64,000 bases of DNA, taken from positions 1-64,000 of the forward strand of contig ONAN01000004.1 in NCBI GenBank assembly GCA_900315805.1. The letters are read 5' to 3'. Position numbers and translations under genes: made by a program. Shown here piece by piece: positions 17,001-26,106 of the stretch (the stretch's first letter is position 1; each line of letters opens with the position of its first letter). Origin of the DNA: an uncultured Selenomonadales bacterium (GTDB taxonomy: Bacteria; Bacillota; Negativicutes; Acidaminococcales; Acidaminococcaceae). Below the pieces are notes generated by a model, which ran no database searches, was not told where the DNA came from, and worked only from the letters and a program-made list of their open reading frames with translations.

Positions 17001-17672
17001 ATGAACGACTACATCACCATCGCGCTGCCCAAGGGCAAGCTCTTCGACCGCAGCGCATCCCTCCTGGCCAAAGTCGGCTGGGAGGCCGAGGGCGTGTCCG
17101 AAGATTCCCGCAAGCTGGTCATCGCCAACGAGGAAAAAAAGATCCGCTTCATCATCACGAAACCCGTCGACCTGCCGACCTACGTGGAATACGGCGCGGC
17201 GGACATCGGCATCATCGGGAAAGATGTCCTGCGCGAAGAGCAGAAAGATGTCTACGAACTGCTGGACCTGGGCTTCGGCAAGTGCCGCCTCATGATGGCC
17301 GTGCCGGAAGCGAAGCTGCGTCCGGAAATGGAAGACTACGCGCACCTGCGCGTGGCGACCAAGTATCCCCGCTGCGCCAAGGAGTTCTTTGACGCCCAGG
17401 GCATCCAGATGGACATCGTCAAACTGAACGGTTCCATCGAGCTGGGCCCCCTCATCGGCCTGGCGGAATGCATCGTCGATATCGTGGAAACGGGGACGAC
17501 CATCCGGGAAAACAAGCTCGTCGAAGTGGCGCGCATCTTCCCGTCGACGGCGCGGCTCATCGCCAACCCCGTCAGTTTCAAATTGAAGTTCGACCGGCTG
17601 CACGGCCTCGTGGAAGACCTGCAGCGGGTTTTGCAGGAAGAAAAGGAAGGAAAAGAGGTACCGCAGAAATGA
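17001..17672 (+). CDS. hisG: ATP phosphoribosyltransferase, short form
   Basis: First committed step of histidine synthesis, ATP + PRPP to phosphoribosyl-ATP + PPi. The 223 residues lack the regulatory domain of long HisG and so need HisZ. Visible are ALPKGKLFDRS, YGAADIGIIGKDVL and the PRPP loop DIVETGTTIREN. AAGGAG precedes the ATG; the TGA overlaps the hisD ATG. Confidence 0.96.
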   Translation: MNDYITIALPKGKLFDRSASLLAKVGWEAEGVSEDSRKLVIANEEKKIRFIITKPVDLPTYVEYGAADIGIIGKDVLREEQKDVYELLDLGFGKCRLMMAVPEAKLRPEMEDYAHLRVATKYPRCAKEFFDAQGIQMDIVKLNGSIELGPLIGLAECIVDIVETGTTIRENKLVEVARIFPSTARLIANPVSFKLKFDRLHGLVEDLQRVLQEEKEGKEVPQK

Positions 17673-19021
17673 AGATTACCGATGCCAGAAAAATGAGCCC
17701 CGCGGAAATCGCGGCGCTTTTGAAGAAAAAGGCTTTTGACGAACAGGAACTGGCCCCGCGTGTCCAGGCAGGCTGTGACGCCATGTGGGGCGAGCATCTG
17801 TCGGCGGCGCAGATCGTGGACCGCATCGTGAACGCCGTCCGCAGCGGCGGCGACGAAGCGCTGCTGCACTTTACGAACACCATCGACCATGCCGGCCTGA
17901 CGGCGGACACCCTGCGCGTCACGGAAAAGGAATTCGACGAAGCCCGCACCCTCGTCGACCCGGCCGTCGTGGACTCCATCACGCGGGCCATCGCCAACGT
18001 GCGGCGCTTCCACGAAGAGCAGATGCCGAAATCCTGGTTCACGCCCCGGGCCCACGGCTCCCTGCTGGGCCAGAAAATGACGCCCCTCGACAGCGTGGGC
18101 ATCTACGTGCCGGGCGGCACGGCGGCCTATCCGTCGTCCGTCATCATGAACGCCGTACCGGCCAAAGTGGCCGGCGTGCCCCGCATCGTCATGGCGGCGC
18201 CTCCCGGACGGAACGGCAAACTGAACCCCTACGTGCTCGTGACGGCGGAAAAGATCGGCATCAAGGAAATCTACAAGATGGGCGGCGCCCAGGCCATCGC
18301 GGCCCTGGCCTTCGGCACGGAATCGGTGCCCAAGGTGAACAAGATCACGGGCCCCGGCAACATTTTCGTGACCCTGGCCAAAAAGGCCGTCTACGGGCAC
18401 GTGGACATCGACATGCTCGCCGGCCCCTCGGAAATCCTCATCGTGGCCGATGACTCGGCCAACCCCGTCTACCTGGCGGCGGACCTGCTGAGCCAGGCCG
18501 AACACGATCCCCTGGCCTCGGCCATCCTCATCACGGACAGCGAGCGCATCGCCCGCACCGTGGCCACGGAAGTGGAAGACCAGCTCAAGGAACTGCCCCG
18601 CGAGGAAATCGCCGCGGCATCCCTGCAGAACATGGGCAAAATCATCCTGGCGAAAGACATGGAAACGGTCGTCGCCATGGCCAACATCAGCGCGCCGGAA
18701 CACCTGGAAATCATGACGAAGGAACCCTTCCGCCTCATGCCGCTGCTGCGCAACTGCGGCGCCATGTTCCTGGGACAGGATTCCCCGGAACCCTTGGGCG
18801 ACTACTTCGCCGGCCCGAACCATATCCTGCCGACCGGCGGCACGGCGAAATTCTACAGCGTCCTCAACGTGGAGACCTTCATGAAGAAGACGAGCATCAT
18901 CTCCTACACGCACGACGCCCTCATGGAAGCGGCGGACGACATCATCAACATGGCCGAGGCCGAAGGCCTGCGCGCCCATGCCAACGCCATCCGCAAGCGC
19001 AAAGAAAACAGTAAGAAGTAA
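17669..19021 (+). CDS. hisD: Histidinol dehydrogenase
   Basis: 450 residues. NAD-dependent four-electron oxidation of histidinol to histidine, the last pathway step. I start at MKITDARKMSP, overlapping the hisG stop by three bases. Family motifs: YVPGGTAAYPSSVIM, MGGAQAIAALAFGT, ITGPGNIFV, MLAGPSEILIVAD (signature), LLSQAEHDP and the catalytic/Zn region SAPEHLEI, plus GPNHILPTGGTAKF. Confidence 0.96.
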   Translation: MKITDARKMSPAEIAALLKKKAFDEQELAPRVQAGCDAMWGEHLSAAQIVDRIVNAVRSGGDEALLHFTNTIDHAGLTADTLRVTEKEFDEARTLVDPAVVDSITRAIANVRRFHEEQMPKSWFTPRAHGSLLGQKMTPLDSVGIYVPGGTAAYPSSVIMNAVPAKVAGVPRIVMAAPPGRNGKLNPYVLVTAEKIGIKEIYKMGGAQAIAALAFGTESVPKVNKITGPGNIFVTLAKKAVYGHVDIDMLAGPSEILIVADDSANPVYLAADLLSQAEHDPLASAILITDSERIARTVATEVEDQLKELPREEIAAASLQNMGKIILAKDMETVVAMANISAPEHLEIMTKEPFRLMPLLRNCGAMFLGQDSPEPLGDYFAGPNHILPTGGTAKFYSVLNVETFMKKTSIISYTHDALMEAADDIINMAEAEGLRAHANAIRKRKENSKK

Positions 19022-19058
19022 CGGGCCGTTTCGCAGGAAACGGGGAAGGAGGCTCCCA

Positions 19059-20270
19059 ATGGCTGATTTTACGGTCCGCCCCAGCCTGGCGGACTTGGAA
19101 GAATACGAAGTGGAGACCATCGACGCCGACATCGTCGTCAACGCCAATGAGTCCAATTATAATTTGCCCGACGAGGTGCGCCGGGACATCGCCGCCAAAA
19201 CGGCGGAATTCGCGTTCAACCGCTACCCGCCCATGAAATGCGAGAACCTGTGCGCCGTCATCGCGAAAAGCCTCGGCGTCGACATGGACAAAGTGCGCGT
19301 CGGCAACGGCTCGAGCGAGCTGCTGCAGATGGCCTGCTACGCTTTCGGCGGCCCCGGCAAGAAGATCGCCGTGCCGTACCCGTCGTTCTCCATGTACGGC
19401 GTGTACGCGCAGATGTCCGACAGCGAGGTCCTGCGCTATCCCCTGAACGTGGAAGGTTACCTGGACGCCGACGCCGTGCTGCAGTTCTGCGCCGACAACC
19501 GGCCGGACCTGCTCATCATCAACAACCCGAACAACCCCACGGGCAACTACAACCCGCTGCCCGTCGTCGAAAAGATCATCGCCGGCGCGGGCTGCCCCGT
19601 CATCGTCGACGAAGCCTACATGGAATTCGCCAAGGGCGAAGGCGTGGATCCCCGCGACCTGCGGCCCCTGGACCAGCTCAAACTCGTGGCCGGGTCCGCC
19701 CTGGCCCTGCTGTACAAATACAGCAACTTCCTCGTCTACAAGACCTTCTCGAAAGCGTACAGCATGGCCGGCATGCGCGTCGGCTACGCCGTCGGCAGCA
19801 GCCTCATGACGGGCATCCTGGGCAAGACCCTGCTGCCGTACCACGTCAACGCCTACACACTGATGTGCGCCATCGAATGCTACGAACACCGCGACGCCTT
19901 CGCGCCGCAGATTGCCGAAATCCGCAGCCAGCGCGACCTCATGGCCCAGAACCTGGAAGACATGGGCATGCGCGTCTGGCCGTCGCAGAGCAACTTCCTG
20001 TGCTACCGCCCCGAAGGGCGCCTGCAGGAAGCCCTGGCCCGGGCCTACGACAAAAAGTACGGCCCCAGCAACCTGAGCCAGGCGTCGAAAGCCGGCAAAT
20101 TCCTCTTCAAATACATGCTCGAGCAGAAGATCCTGCTGCGCGACTTCACGGAACATCCGGCCCTGCAGGGCTGCATCCGCGAATCCGTCGGCCTGCCCGA
20201 AGAAAACGGCATCATTATGGGCAAACTGCGGAACATCTGCCGCGAAATCCTGGGAAGCGAGGCAATCTGA
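19059..20270 (+). CDS. hisC: Histidinol-phosphate aminotransferase
   Basis: PLP enzyme transferring the amino group from glutamate to imidazole acetol phosphate. Visible: VNANESNYNLP, NGSSELL, NNPNNPTGNY, VIVDEAYMEF and the PLP lysine in TFSKAYSMAGMRVGYA. GAAGGAGG precedes the ATG. At 403 residues it is 30-50 longer than most HisC; the extra part is between the C-terminal-domain start and the end (EALARAYDKKYGPSNLSQAS, then KFLFKYMLEQKILLRDF), a lysine-rich loop before the substrate-arginine region. Confidence 0.92.
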   Translation: MADFTVRPSLADLEEYEVETIDADIVVNANESNYNLPDEVRRDIAAKTAEFAFNRYPPMKCENLCAVIAKSLGVDMDKVRVGNGSSELLQMACYAFGGPGKKIAVPYPSFSMYGVYAQMSDSEVLRYPLNVEGYLDADAVLQFCADNRPDLLIINNPNNPTGNYNPLPVVEKIIAGAGCPVIVDEAYMEFAKGEGVDPRDLRPLDQLKLVAGSALALLYKYSNFLVYKTFSKAYSMAGMRVGYAVGSSLMTGILGKTLLPYHVNAYTLMCAIECYEHRDAFAPQIAEIRSQRDLMAQNLEDMGMRVWPSQSNFLCYRPEGRLQEALARAYDKKYGPSNLSQASKAGKFLFKYMLEQKILLRDFTEHPALQGCIRESVGLPEENGIIMGKLRNICREILGSEAI

Positions 20271-20271
20271 T

Positions 20272-20874
20272 ATGACAGCGAACAAAACAGGCCGCCGCGC
20301 CGCCCTGGAACGCAGCACGGCGGAAACGCAGGTCCGGCTCTCCCTGAACCTGGACGGGGCAGGGAAGGCGGACATCGACACCGGCGTCGGCTTTCTCGAC
20401 CACATGCTGACCCTGCTGGCCAAACACGGCTTTCTGGACCTGTCCGTCCAGGCCCGGGGCGACCTGCAGGTCGACAGCCACCACACCGTCGAAGACATCG
20501 GCATCGTCCTCGGCGACGCCCTCGCCGAAGCCCTGGGCAGCAAGGAAGGCATCCACCGCTACGGCAACTGCTTCCTGCCCATGGACGAAACGCTGGCCCA
20601 GGTCTGCCTGGACTTTTCCGGCCGGCCCTTCCTCGTCTTCGACGCCGATATCCCCAAAGTGAAACTGGGCAATTACGACGCCGAAATGACGGAAGAATTC
20701 TTCCGCGCCGTCGCCATGCACTGCGGCCTGACCCTGCACATCCGCGTGCTCTACGGCCGCAACGTGCACCACATCGTCGAAGCCATCTTCAAAGCCTTTG
20801 CCCGGGCCCTGTCCGAAGCCGTGGCGCACGACCCGCGCGTGCACGGCGTCATGAGCAGCAAAGGCGTGTTGTGA
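20272..20874 (+). CDS. hisB: Imidazoleglycerol-phosphate dehydratase
   Basis: 200 residues, single-function dehydratase without the phosphatase half found in E. coli HisB. Mn-binding and catalytic motifs: GVGFLDHMLTLLAKHG, DSHHTVEDIGI, HCGLTLHI and NVHHIVEAIFKAFARAL. It starts one base after the hisC stop with only a weak ribosome site, so translation is probably coupled. No histidinol-phosphatase gene lies in this cluster. Confidence 0.96.
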   Translation: MTANKTGRRAALERSTAETQVRLSLNLDGAGKADIDTGVGFLDHMLTLLAKHGFLDLSVQARGDLQVDSHHTVEDIGIVLGDALAEALGSKEGIHRYGNCFLPMDETLAQVCLDFSGRPFLVFDADIPKVKLGNYDAEMTEEFFRAVAMHCGLTLHIRVLYGRNVHHIVEAIFKAFARALSEAVAHDPRVHGVMSSKGVL

Positions 20875-20918
20875 ACGATGTCCCCTCCGGGGGCACGCAA
20901 ATTTCATGGGAGGTCCCT

Positions 20919-21524
20919 ATGACAAAACAAGTGATCATCGTCGATTACGGCATGGGCAACCTGCACAGCGTGCGCAAAGCCATTGCCGCGGCGGGCGGCG
21001 AACCGGTCGTCACGGGGGACGCCGCCGTCGTGGCGGCAGCGGACAAAGTGTTCCTGCCCGGCGTCGGCGCTTTCGGCGACTGCATGCGGAACCTGAAGCA
21101 GTCCGGCCTCATCCCCGTGCTGCAGGAGCACATACGTCAGGACAAGCCCTTCCTGGGCATCTGCCTCGGCATGCAGGTCCTTTTCGAAGCAAGCGAAGAA
21201 TCGCCCGGCGTGCCGGGCCTCGGCATCCTGCCAGGCAAAGTCATCCGCATCCCCACGCAGCTCAAGATTCCCCACATGGGCTGGAACAGCCTCGAACTCA
21301 AAGCCCCCTGTCCCTTGCTGGACGGGGCCGGCGGAAAATACGTCTACTTTGTCCACAGTTACTGCTGCGAACCGGCGGACAAGAGCCTCGTCACCGCTGT
21401 GACGGACTACGGATACCCCGTCGTGGCCGCCGTACAGAAAGGCCGCGTCATGGGGTTCCAGTTCCATCCGGAAAAATCCAGCGCCGTCGGCCTGGAAATG
21501 CTGCGCAAGTTCATCAACATGTAA
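20919..21524 (+). CDS. hisH: Imidazole glycerol phosphate synthase, glutaminase subunit
   Basis: 201 residues, class I glutamine amidotransferase supplying ammonia to HisF. Nucleophile in FLGICLGMQVLFE, oxyanion region PGVGAFGDCM, and catalytic His/Glu in QFHPEKS. I start at MTKQVIIVDYGMGN after GGGAGGTCCC; an earlier frame from 20871 lacks a ribosome site. Confidence 0.95.
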   Translation: MTKQVIIVDYGMGNLHSVRKAIAAAGGEPVVTGDAAVVAAADKVFLPGVGAFGDCMRNLKQSGLIPVLQEHIRQDKPFLGICLGMQVLFEASEESPGVPGLGILPGKVIRIPTQLKIPHMGWNSLELKAPCPLLDGAGGKYVYFVHSYCCEPADKSLVTAVTDYGYPVVAAVQKGRVMGFQFHPEKSSAVGLEMLRKFINM

Positions 21525-21537
21525 AGGAGTATTCCTC

Positions 21538-22269
21538 ATGATCATCTTTCCGGCCATCGACCTGCGGGGCGGCAAATGCGTGCGCCTCGTGGAAGGCCGT
21601 TTCGACAAGGAAACCGTGTACGCCGACGACCCGGCGGACATGGCCGATACATTCCGCGAAGCCGGCGCCGCCTGGCTCCACGTCGTCGACCTCGACGGCG
21701 CCCTGGCCGGCGAAAGCCGCAACCGCGCCGTCATCCGCCGCATCCTGGACCACGCCGGTCCCATGCACGTCGAAGTCGGCGGCGGCATCCGCTCCCTCGA
21801 AGCCGCGGCATCTCTGCTGGACATGGGCGTGTCCCGCGTCATTTTAGGCAGCCTCGCCGCCCGCAATCCCAAGGCCGCCCAGGCCATCGCCCGGGCCTTT
21901 CCCGGCCGGGTGGTCGCCGGCATCGACGCCAAAAACGGCATCGTCGCCGTCGACGGCTGGGGCGTGAGCGGCGGCATGCACTACCTGGAACTCGGCAAAG
22001 CCATGGCCGCCATCGGCATTGAACACATCATTTTCACCGACATCAGCCGCGACGGAAAGCTCGAAGGCCTCAACGTGGACGCCACGGCCGAACTGGCCCG
22101 CACCGCCGGCGTCAAAGTCATCGCCTCCGGCGGCGTCGCCAGCCTCGACGACATCCGCCGCGCCAAAGCGCGCGAAGCAGACGGCATCGAAGGCGTCATC
22201 ATCGGCAAAGCCCTCTACACGGGGCGCGTGGACCTGCACCAGGCCCTGGCCGTCGCGGCCGGCAAGTGA
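21538..22269 (+). CDS. hisA: ProFAR isomerase
   Basis: 243 residues, (beta/alpha)8 barrel that opens the ribose of ProFAR. N-terminal catalytic Asp in PAIDLRGGKCVRLVEG, phosphate-binding VGGGIR and IASGGVASLDDI near the C-terminus. AAAGGAG precedes the ATG. It lies 13 bases after hisH and 88 bases before hisF. Confidence 0.96.
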   Translation: MIIFPAIDLRGGKCVRLVEGRFDKETVYADDPADMADTFREAGAAWLHVVDLDGALAGESRNRAVIRRILDHAGPMHVEVGGGIRSLEAAASLLDMGVSRVILGSLAARNPKAAQAIARAFPGRVVAGIDAKNGIVAVDGWGVSGGMHYLELGKAMAAIGIEHIIFTDISRDGKLEGLNVDATAELARTAGVKVIASGGVASLDDIRRAKAREADGIEGVIIGKALYTGRVDLHQALAVAAGK

Positions 22270-22357
22270 CAGCAGCAGCCACCGGCAGCGGCCGCGCGTA
22301 TTTGCGCTCCCCTGCTGAACCCTCAGTCCGCAAGTGTTATAATAGGAGGTAGGTTCC

Positions 22358-23116
22358 ATGCTTACCAAACGCATCATCCCCTGTCTCGACGTCAAAGAAG
22401 GCAGGGTCGTCAAAGGGACGAACTTCATCGGCCTGCGCGACGCCGGCGACCCCGTGGAACTGGCCTCGTACTATGACCGCGAAGGCGCCGACGAACTCGT
22501 CTTCCTCGATATCACCGCCAGCGTGGAAAAACGCAAATCCATGCTCGATGTCATCGACCGCACCGCCAGCCGCGTCTTCATGCCCCTCACCGTGGGCGGC
22601 GGCATCTCTTCCGCCGCAGACATGCGCGGCTGCCTCAACGCCGGAGCCGATAAGACATCCCTCAACACGGCGGCCGTCCGCGATCCGTCCCTCCTCTCGC
22701 AGGGCGCGGAACTCTTCGGCAACCAGTGCGTCGTCCTCGCCCTGGACGCCAAGCGCTGCGGCCAGGATAAATGGGAAGTCTACGTCAACGGCGGCCGCAC
22801 CCCCACGGGCCTCGACGCCGTCGCCTGGGCCAAAAAGGCCGTCTCCCTCGGAGCCGGTGAAATTTTGCTCACCAGCATGGACGCCGACGGCACCAAAAAC
22901 GGCTACGACATCCCCCTCACACGGGCCGTCGCCGAAGCCGTCCCCGTACCCGTCATCGCCTCCGGCGGCGCAGGTACCCTCGAACATTTTTACGATGTAC
23001 TGACACTGGGCAAGGCCGATGCCGTATTGGCCGCCTCGGTGTTCCATTATAAGCAGTTCACGATCCGCCAGGTCAAGGAATACCTGCGCGGACGTGGCGT
23101 GGAAGTGAGGTTATAG
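22358..23116 (+). CDS. hisF: Imidazole glycerol phosphate synthase, cyclase subunit
   Basis: 252 residues, barrel paralogue of HisA. Signature [40 protein letters not shown] (catalytic Asp) and [22 protein letters not shown] precedes the ATG. A TATAAT (22338-22343) just upstream has no matching -35, so I treat hisF as part of the same operon. Confidence 0.96.
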   Translation: MLTKRIIPCLDVKEGRVVKGTNFIGLRDAGDPVELASYYDREGADELVFLDITASVEKRKSMLDVIDRTASRVFMPLTVGGGISSAADMRGCLNAGADKTSLNTAAVRDPSLLSQGAELFGNQCVVLALDAKRCGQDKWEVYVNGGRTPTGLDAVAWAKKAVSLGAGEILLTSMDADGTKNGYDIPLTRAVAEAVPVPVIASGGAGTLEHFYDVLTLGKADAVLAASVFHYKQFTIRQVKEYLRGRGVEVRL

Positions 23117-23117
23117 A

Positions 23118-23786
23118 ATGAAATTAGACGTTTCCAACCTGAAATTTGATGCCCATGGCCTGATTCCGGCCATCGTGCAGGATGTGTACAGCGACGAGGT
23201 CCTCATGCTCGCCTACATGAACGGCGAATCCCTCGCCAAGACCGTCGAAACCGGCTACACCTGGTTCTGGAGCCGCAGCCGCCAGGAACTGTGGAACAAA
23301 GGCGCCACCAGCGGCCACGTCCAGAAAGTCGCCTCCATCACCTATGACTGCGACGGCGACGCCCTCCTCGTCAAAGTCGACCAGACCGGGGCCGCCTGCC
23401 ATACGGGCCACCGCTCCTGCTTCTTCAACCCCCTGTGGAACGAAGGCGAAGGCAAGAACCTGCCCGTGCCCGAAAACGAAGGCATCTACGGCGTCCTCGC
23501 CGAACTCTACCGCGTCATCCTCTACAAACGCGCCCACGGCGGCGAAAAATCCTACACCAAATACCTCTTCAACAGCGGCCAGGACAAGATTCTCAAGAAA
23601 GTTGGCGAAGAAGCGGCCGAGACCATCATCGCCTCCAAGAACAACAGCAAACGCGAAGTCATCTACGAAATGAGCGACCTGTGGTACCACTGCATGGTCC
23701 TCCTCGCCTGGCACGGCATCACCCCGGCCGAACTGCTCGAAGAACTGAGCGGCCGCCGCAAAAAAGAGAACAACAGCAAGTATTGA
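23118..23786 (+). CDS. hisIE: Bifunctional PR-AMP cyclohydrolase / PR-ATP pyrophosphatase
   Basis: 222 residues, two fused enzymes for steps 2 and 3. HisI part (about 1-115): [28 protein letters not shown] and the zinc cysteines in [13 protein letters not shown]. HisE part (about 120-215): [24 protein letters not shown] and [17 protein letters not shown]. It releases PPi, which the next gene product hydrolyses. Confidence 0.95.
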   Translation: MKLDVSNLKFDAHGLIPAIVQDVYSDEVLMLAYMNGESLAKTVETGYTWFWSRSRQELWNKGATSGHVQKVASITYDCDGDALLVKVDQTGAACHTGHRSCFFNPLWNEGEGKNLPVPENEGIYGVLAELYRVILYKRAHGGEKSYTKYLFNSGQDKILKKVGEEAAETIIASKNNSKREVIYEMSDLWYHCMVLLAWHGITPAELLEELSGRRKKENNSKY

Positions 23787-23802
23787 TCGCAAGGTAACCA
23801 AC

Positions 23803-25452
23803 ATGCCAAACAAAGACAAACCCGTCTGGATCATCGGCCACCGCAACCCCGACACGGACTCCGTGTGCTCCGCCATCGCCTACGCCTACCTCAAGCGGCA
23901 GCTCGGCCTCAACGCCCAGCCCGCCCGCGCCGGCAAACTCAACGAAGAAACACGCTACGTGCTCGACCGTTTCGGCTTCGAAGAACCACGGCTCATCAAC
24001 TATTTCTATCCGACCCTCGAGGACATCGACCTCTACGACGCACCCACCGTCACGCCCGCTGAAACCCTGCGCAACGTGGGCCGCCTCTTCGTCGAAAACC
24101 CGCACCTCAAATCCGTCCCCGTCGTCGACGCCGATGACGCCGTCGTCGGTATCATCACCGTCGGAGACCTCGCCAAACGCTACTACCAGGACGACTCCAT
24201 CCGCGAACTCGAAAACGGCGAAACCACCTTCGAAAACATCATCCGCACCCTCGAAGGCACCCTCGTCACCGGCGATGCCACGGGCCTTTTCCACGGCAAA
24301 ATCAAAATCGGCGCCTCCCAGGCCGCCACACTCGCCGCCGACGTCGCCCCCGGCGACCTCGTCATCCTCGGGGACCGGGAAGATGTCCAACTCGCTCTGC
24401 TGCAAACGGGCCGTATCTGTCTCGTCCTCACGCGCAACACGCCCGTTTCCGCCGCCGTCCAGGCTGCAGCAAAAGCCAACGGCAGCCTCATCATCACCAC
24501 GCCCTACAACACCTATACCACGGCGCGCATGATCAACCAGAGCATTTCCGTGCGCCTCCTCATGACCCGCAACGTCGTATCCTTCAACACCACCGACCTG
24601 CTGCAGGATGTCAAACAGAAGATCGTCAACGCCAAATACGTCAGCTACCCCGTCCTCCAGAAAGGACGCTACAAAGGCGTCATCGACCGCGGCATGATGC
24701 TCGAGCCCCAGCGCCAGCAAGTCATCCTCGTCGACCACAACGAACGGTCCCAGGCCGTCGAAGGCATCGAAGAGACCCAGATTCTCGAAATCATCGACCA
24801 TCACCGTCTCGGCGGACTCACCACCGGGGCCCCCATCTATATCCGGCAGGAACCCGTCGGCTCTTCCGCCACCATCGTGGCCAACATGTTCCAGAGCCGC
24901 GGCGTCGACATCCCGCCCCAATACGCCGGACTCCTCTTTTCCGCCATCGTCTCCGACACCCTCTACTTCCGGTCGCCCACAACCACGCCCATTGACAAGG
25001 CCACAGCCAGCCGCCTCGCCCAGATCGCCGGCATTGCCGACCCCGAAGCCCTCGCCATGGCCGTCCTGCGCGCCGGCAGCGTGCTCAACCGCATGTCCCC
25101 GGCCGCCCTCATCCGCAACGATTTCAAAGAATTCGACTTCGGCGACTTCCGCGTCACCGTCAGCCAGATCAACATCATGGACCGCACCCAGGCCCGGGAA
25201 AAAATGCCCGCCCTGCAGGAAGCCCTCGACACCTTCCGCGCCAAAGAAGGCTACGGCATGTGCCTGCTCATGCTCACCGACGTCCTCGGCGAAAGCACCG
25301 ACCTCATGGAATCGGGCAACCGCGACGGCCTTCTCGACCGCATCTTCGGCGAACGACAGCCCGGCGGCTTCTACTTTCTGCCCGGTGTCCTGAGCCGCAA
25401 GAAGCAGATTATTCCGCCGTTGACGGAGGCGATTAAGCAGGAGAATAACTGA
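23803..25452 (+). CDS. Class II (Mn-dependent) inorganic pyrophosphatase with CBS and DRTGG domains
   Basis: 549 residues. The DHH-superfamily catalytic core is split by an insert of about 250 residues, as in the nucleotide-regulated CBS-PPases of Clostridium and Moorella. N-terminal GHRNPDTDSVCSAIAYA; first CBS (TVTPAETLRNVGRL to VVGIITVGDL); DRTGG-like segment (GLFHGKIKIGASQ, GDREDVQLALLQTG); second CBS (LMTRNVVSFNTTDLLQD); then VDHNE and IIDHHRLGG and a C-terminal DHHA2 with SRKKQIIPPL. It lies 16 bases after hisIE, so PPi from HisG and HisE is removed by an operon-mate. Adenine nucleotides likely modulate it. Confidence 0.93.
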   Translation: MPNKDKPVWIIGHRNPDTDSVCSAIAYAYLKRQLGLNAQPARAGKLNEETRYVLDRFGFEEPRLINYFYPTLEDIDLYDAPTVTPAETLRNVGRLFVENPHLKSVPVVDADDAVVGIITVGDLAKRYYQDDSIRELENGETTFENIIRTLEGTLVTGDATGLFHGKIKIGASQAATLAADVAPGDLVILGDREDVQLALLQTGRICLVLTRNTPVSAAVQAAAKANGSLIITTPYNTYTTARMINQSISVRLLMTRNVVSFNTTDLLQDVKQKIVNAKYVSYPVLQKGRYKGVIDRGMMLEPQRQQVILVDHNERSQAVEGIEETQILEIIDHHRLGGLTTGAPIYIRQEPVGSSATIVANMFQSRGVDIPPQYAGLLFSAIVSDTLYFRSPTTTPIDKATASRLAQIAGIADPEALAMAVLRAGSVLNRMSPAALIRNDFKEFDFGDFRVTVSQINIMDRTQAREKMPALQEALDTFRAKEGYGMCLLMLTDVLGESTDLMESGNRDGLLDRIFGERQPGGFYFLPGVLSRKKQIIPPLTEAIKQENN

Positions 25453-25836
25453 TTATCGTTCCCCATGCACTCAACACAGAATCAGACAACCCGCGTCAGC
25501 CATTTTTGGGACACGTCCACACGGTCCGAACATCCCAAAAATTGCCGCCGCGGGCATTTTTATGCGCCGGGGAACGGCGTAATTTTACCGTTGCTTCTTT
25601 CCTGTTCCTATCCGTCCAAGGCGGAACACAGCAACGAAAACCACAAGACAACGCGATGACAAAGCACTATCCACGTCAGCAATTTCTGCCATACCAACGC
25701 CAGAACCTGCCGCCGTGGATTTTTTTGTGCGCACAACCCCGTGGGGGCACCATCCGGCGAACTGCATCCAACACCCATATGGACGCAAATCTGCCAAAGC
25801 AGGCTTGGGGTATATCCTTACGACCGTATCGCCGTT
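25453..25836. other. Gene-free region with degenerate repeats
   Basis: No credible gene. It contains an inverted repeat ATTTTTGGGA-N21-TCCCAAAAAT (25502-25542) and two loosely similar segments about 175 bases apart, each starting CGTCAGC.ATTT and continuing with GCCGCCG.GG, a T-rich run and TGCGC (near 25497-25575 and 25674-25732). Confidence 0.5.
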
Positions 25837-25957
25837 ACCCCGCGTCAGTCCTTGTACCCCGCATCAGTTCTTGTACTTCACGTCAGTTCTTGCACCCCGC
25901 GTCAGTTCTTGCACTCGCATCAGTTCTTGTACTCGCATCAGTTCCTGTACTTCGCAT
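25837..25957. repeat. Six-copy 18-19 bp tandem repeat array
   Basis: The core TCAGTTCTTGTAC (or close variants) recurs with TCAG at 25845, 25864, 25883, 25902, 25920 and 25938, spacings 19, 19, 19, 18, 18. It ends at the large inverted repeat that follows. Not CRISPR: there are no unique spacers. Confidence 0.85.
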
Positions 25958-26013
25958 GGGTGGGCCGCTGAACTGTAGGAATGCGTGGACGTGTGAAGCG
26001 GCCCACCCATGCG
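25953..26013. repeat. 17-bp perfect inverted repeat
   Basis: CGCATGGGTGGGCCGCT (25953-25969) and its exact complement (25997-26013) flank a 27-base loop. There is no T run after it, so it is not a standard terminator; the csoR promoter starts eight bases later. Confidence 0.85.
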
Positions 26014-26020
26014 GCCCCCC

Positions 26021-26083
26021 TTGACAAAAATTACCCCATGGGGGTATAATGCAATTGCTGAAAGGAAACCCCACCGGGGTATA
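26021..26083 (+). promoter_or_regulatory. csoR-copA promoter with two CsoR-type operators
   Basis: TTGACA (26021-26026), 18-base spacer, TATAAT (26045-26050). TACCCCATGGGGGTA fills the spacer up to the -10 and fits the CsoR pattern of C/G-tract palindromes flanked by TA. A second copy, ACCCCACCGGGGTAT, follows at about 26068-26082. Confidence 0.8.
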
Positions 26084-26106
26084 TTGATAAAGCGAGGTGC
26101 CACAAA

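Noticed and set aside
22338-22343. Internal promoter before hisF
   Set aside because: A TATAAT is present, but no -35 at an acceptable distance and no extended -10; the gap is more likely an ordinary intercistronic space.
25837-25957. Possible CRISPR array
   Set aside because: The 18-19 bp units are head-to-tail without unique spacers, and there are no cas genes.
25506-26024. 172-codon open frame across the repeat region before csoR
   Set aside because: No ribosome site, repeat-derived composition and it runs through the 17-bp inverted repeat to the csoR promoter; treated as non-coding.
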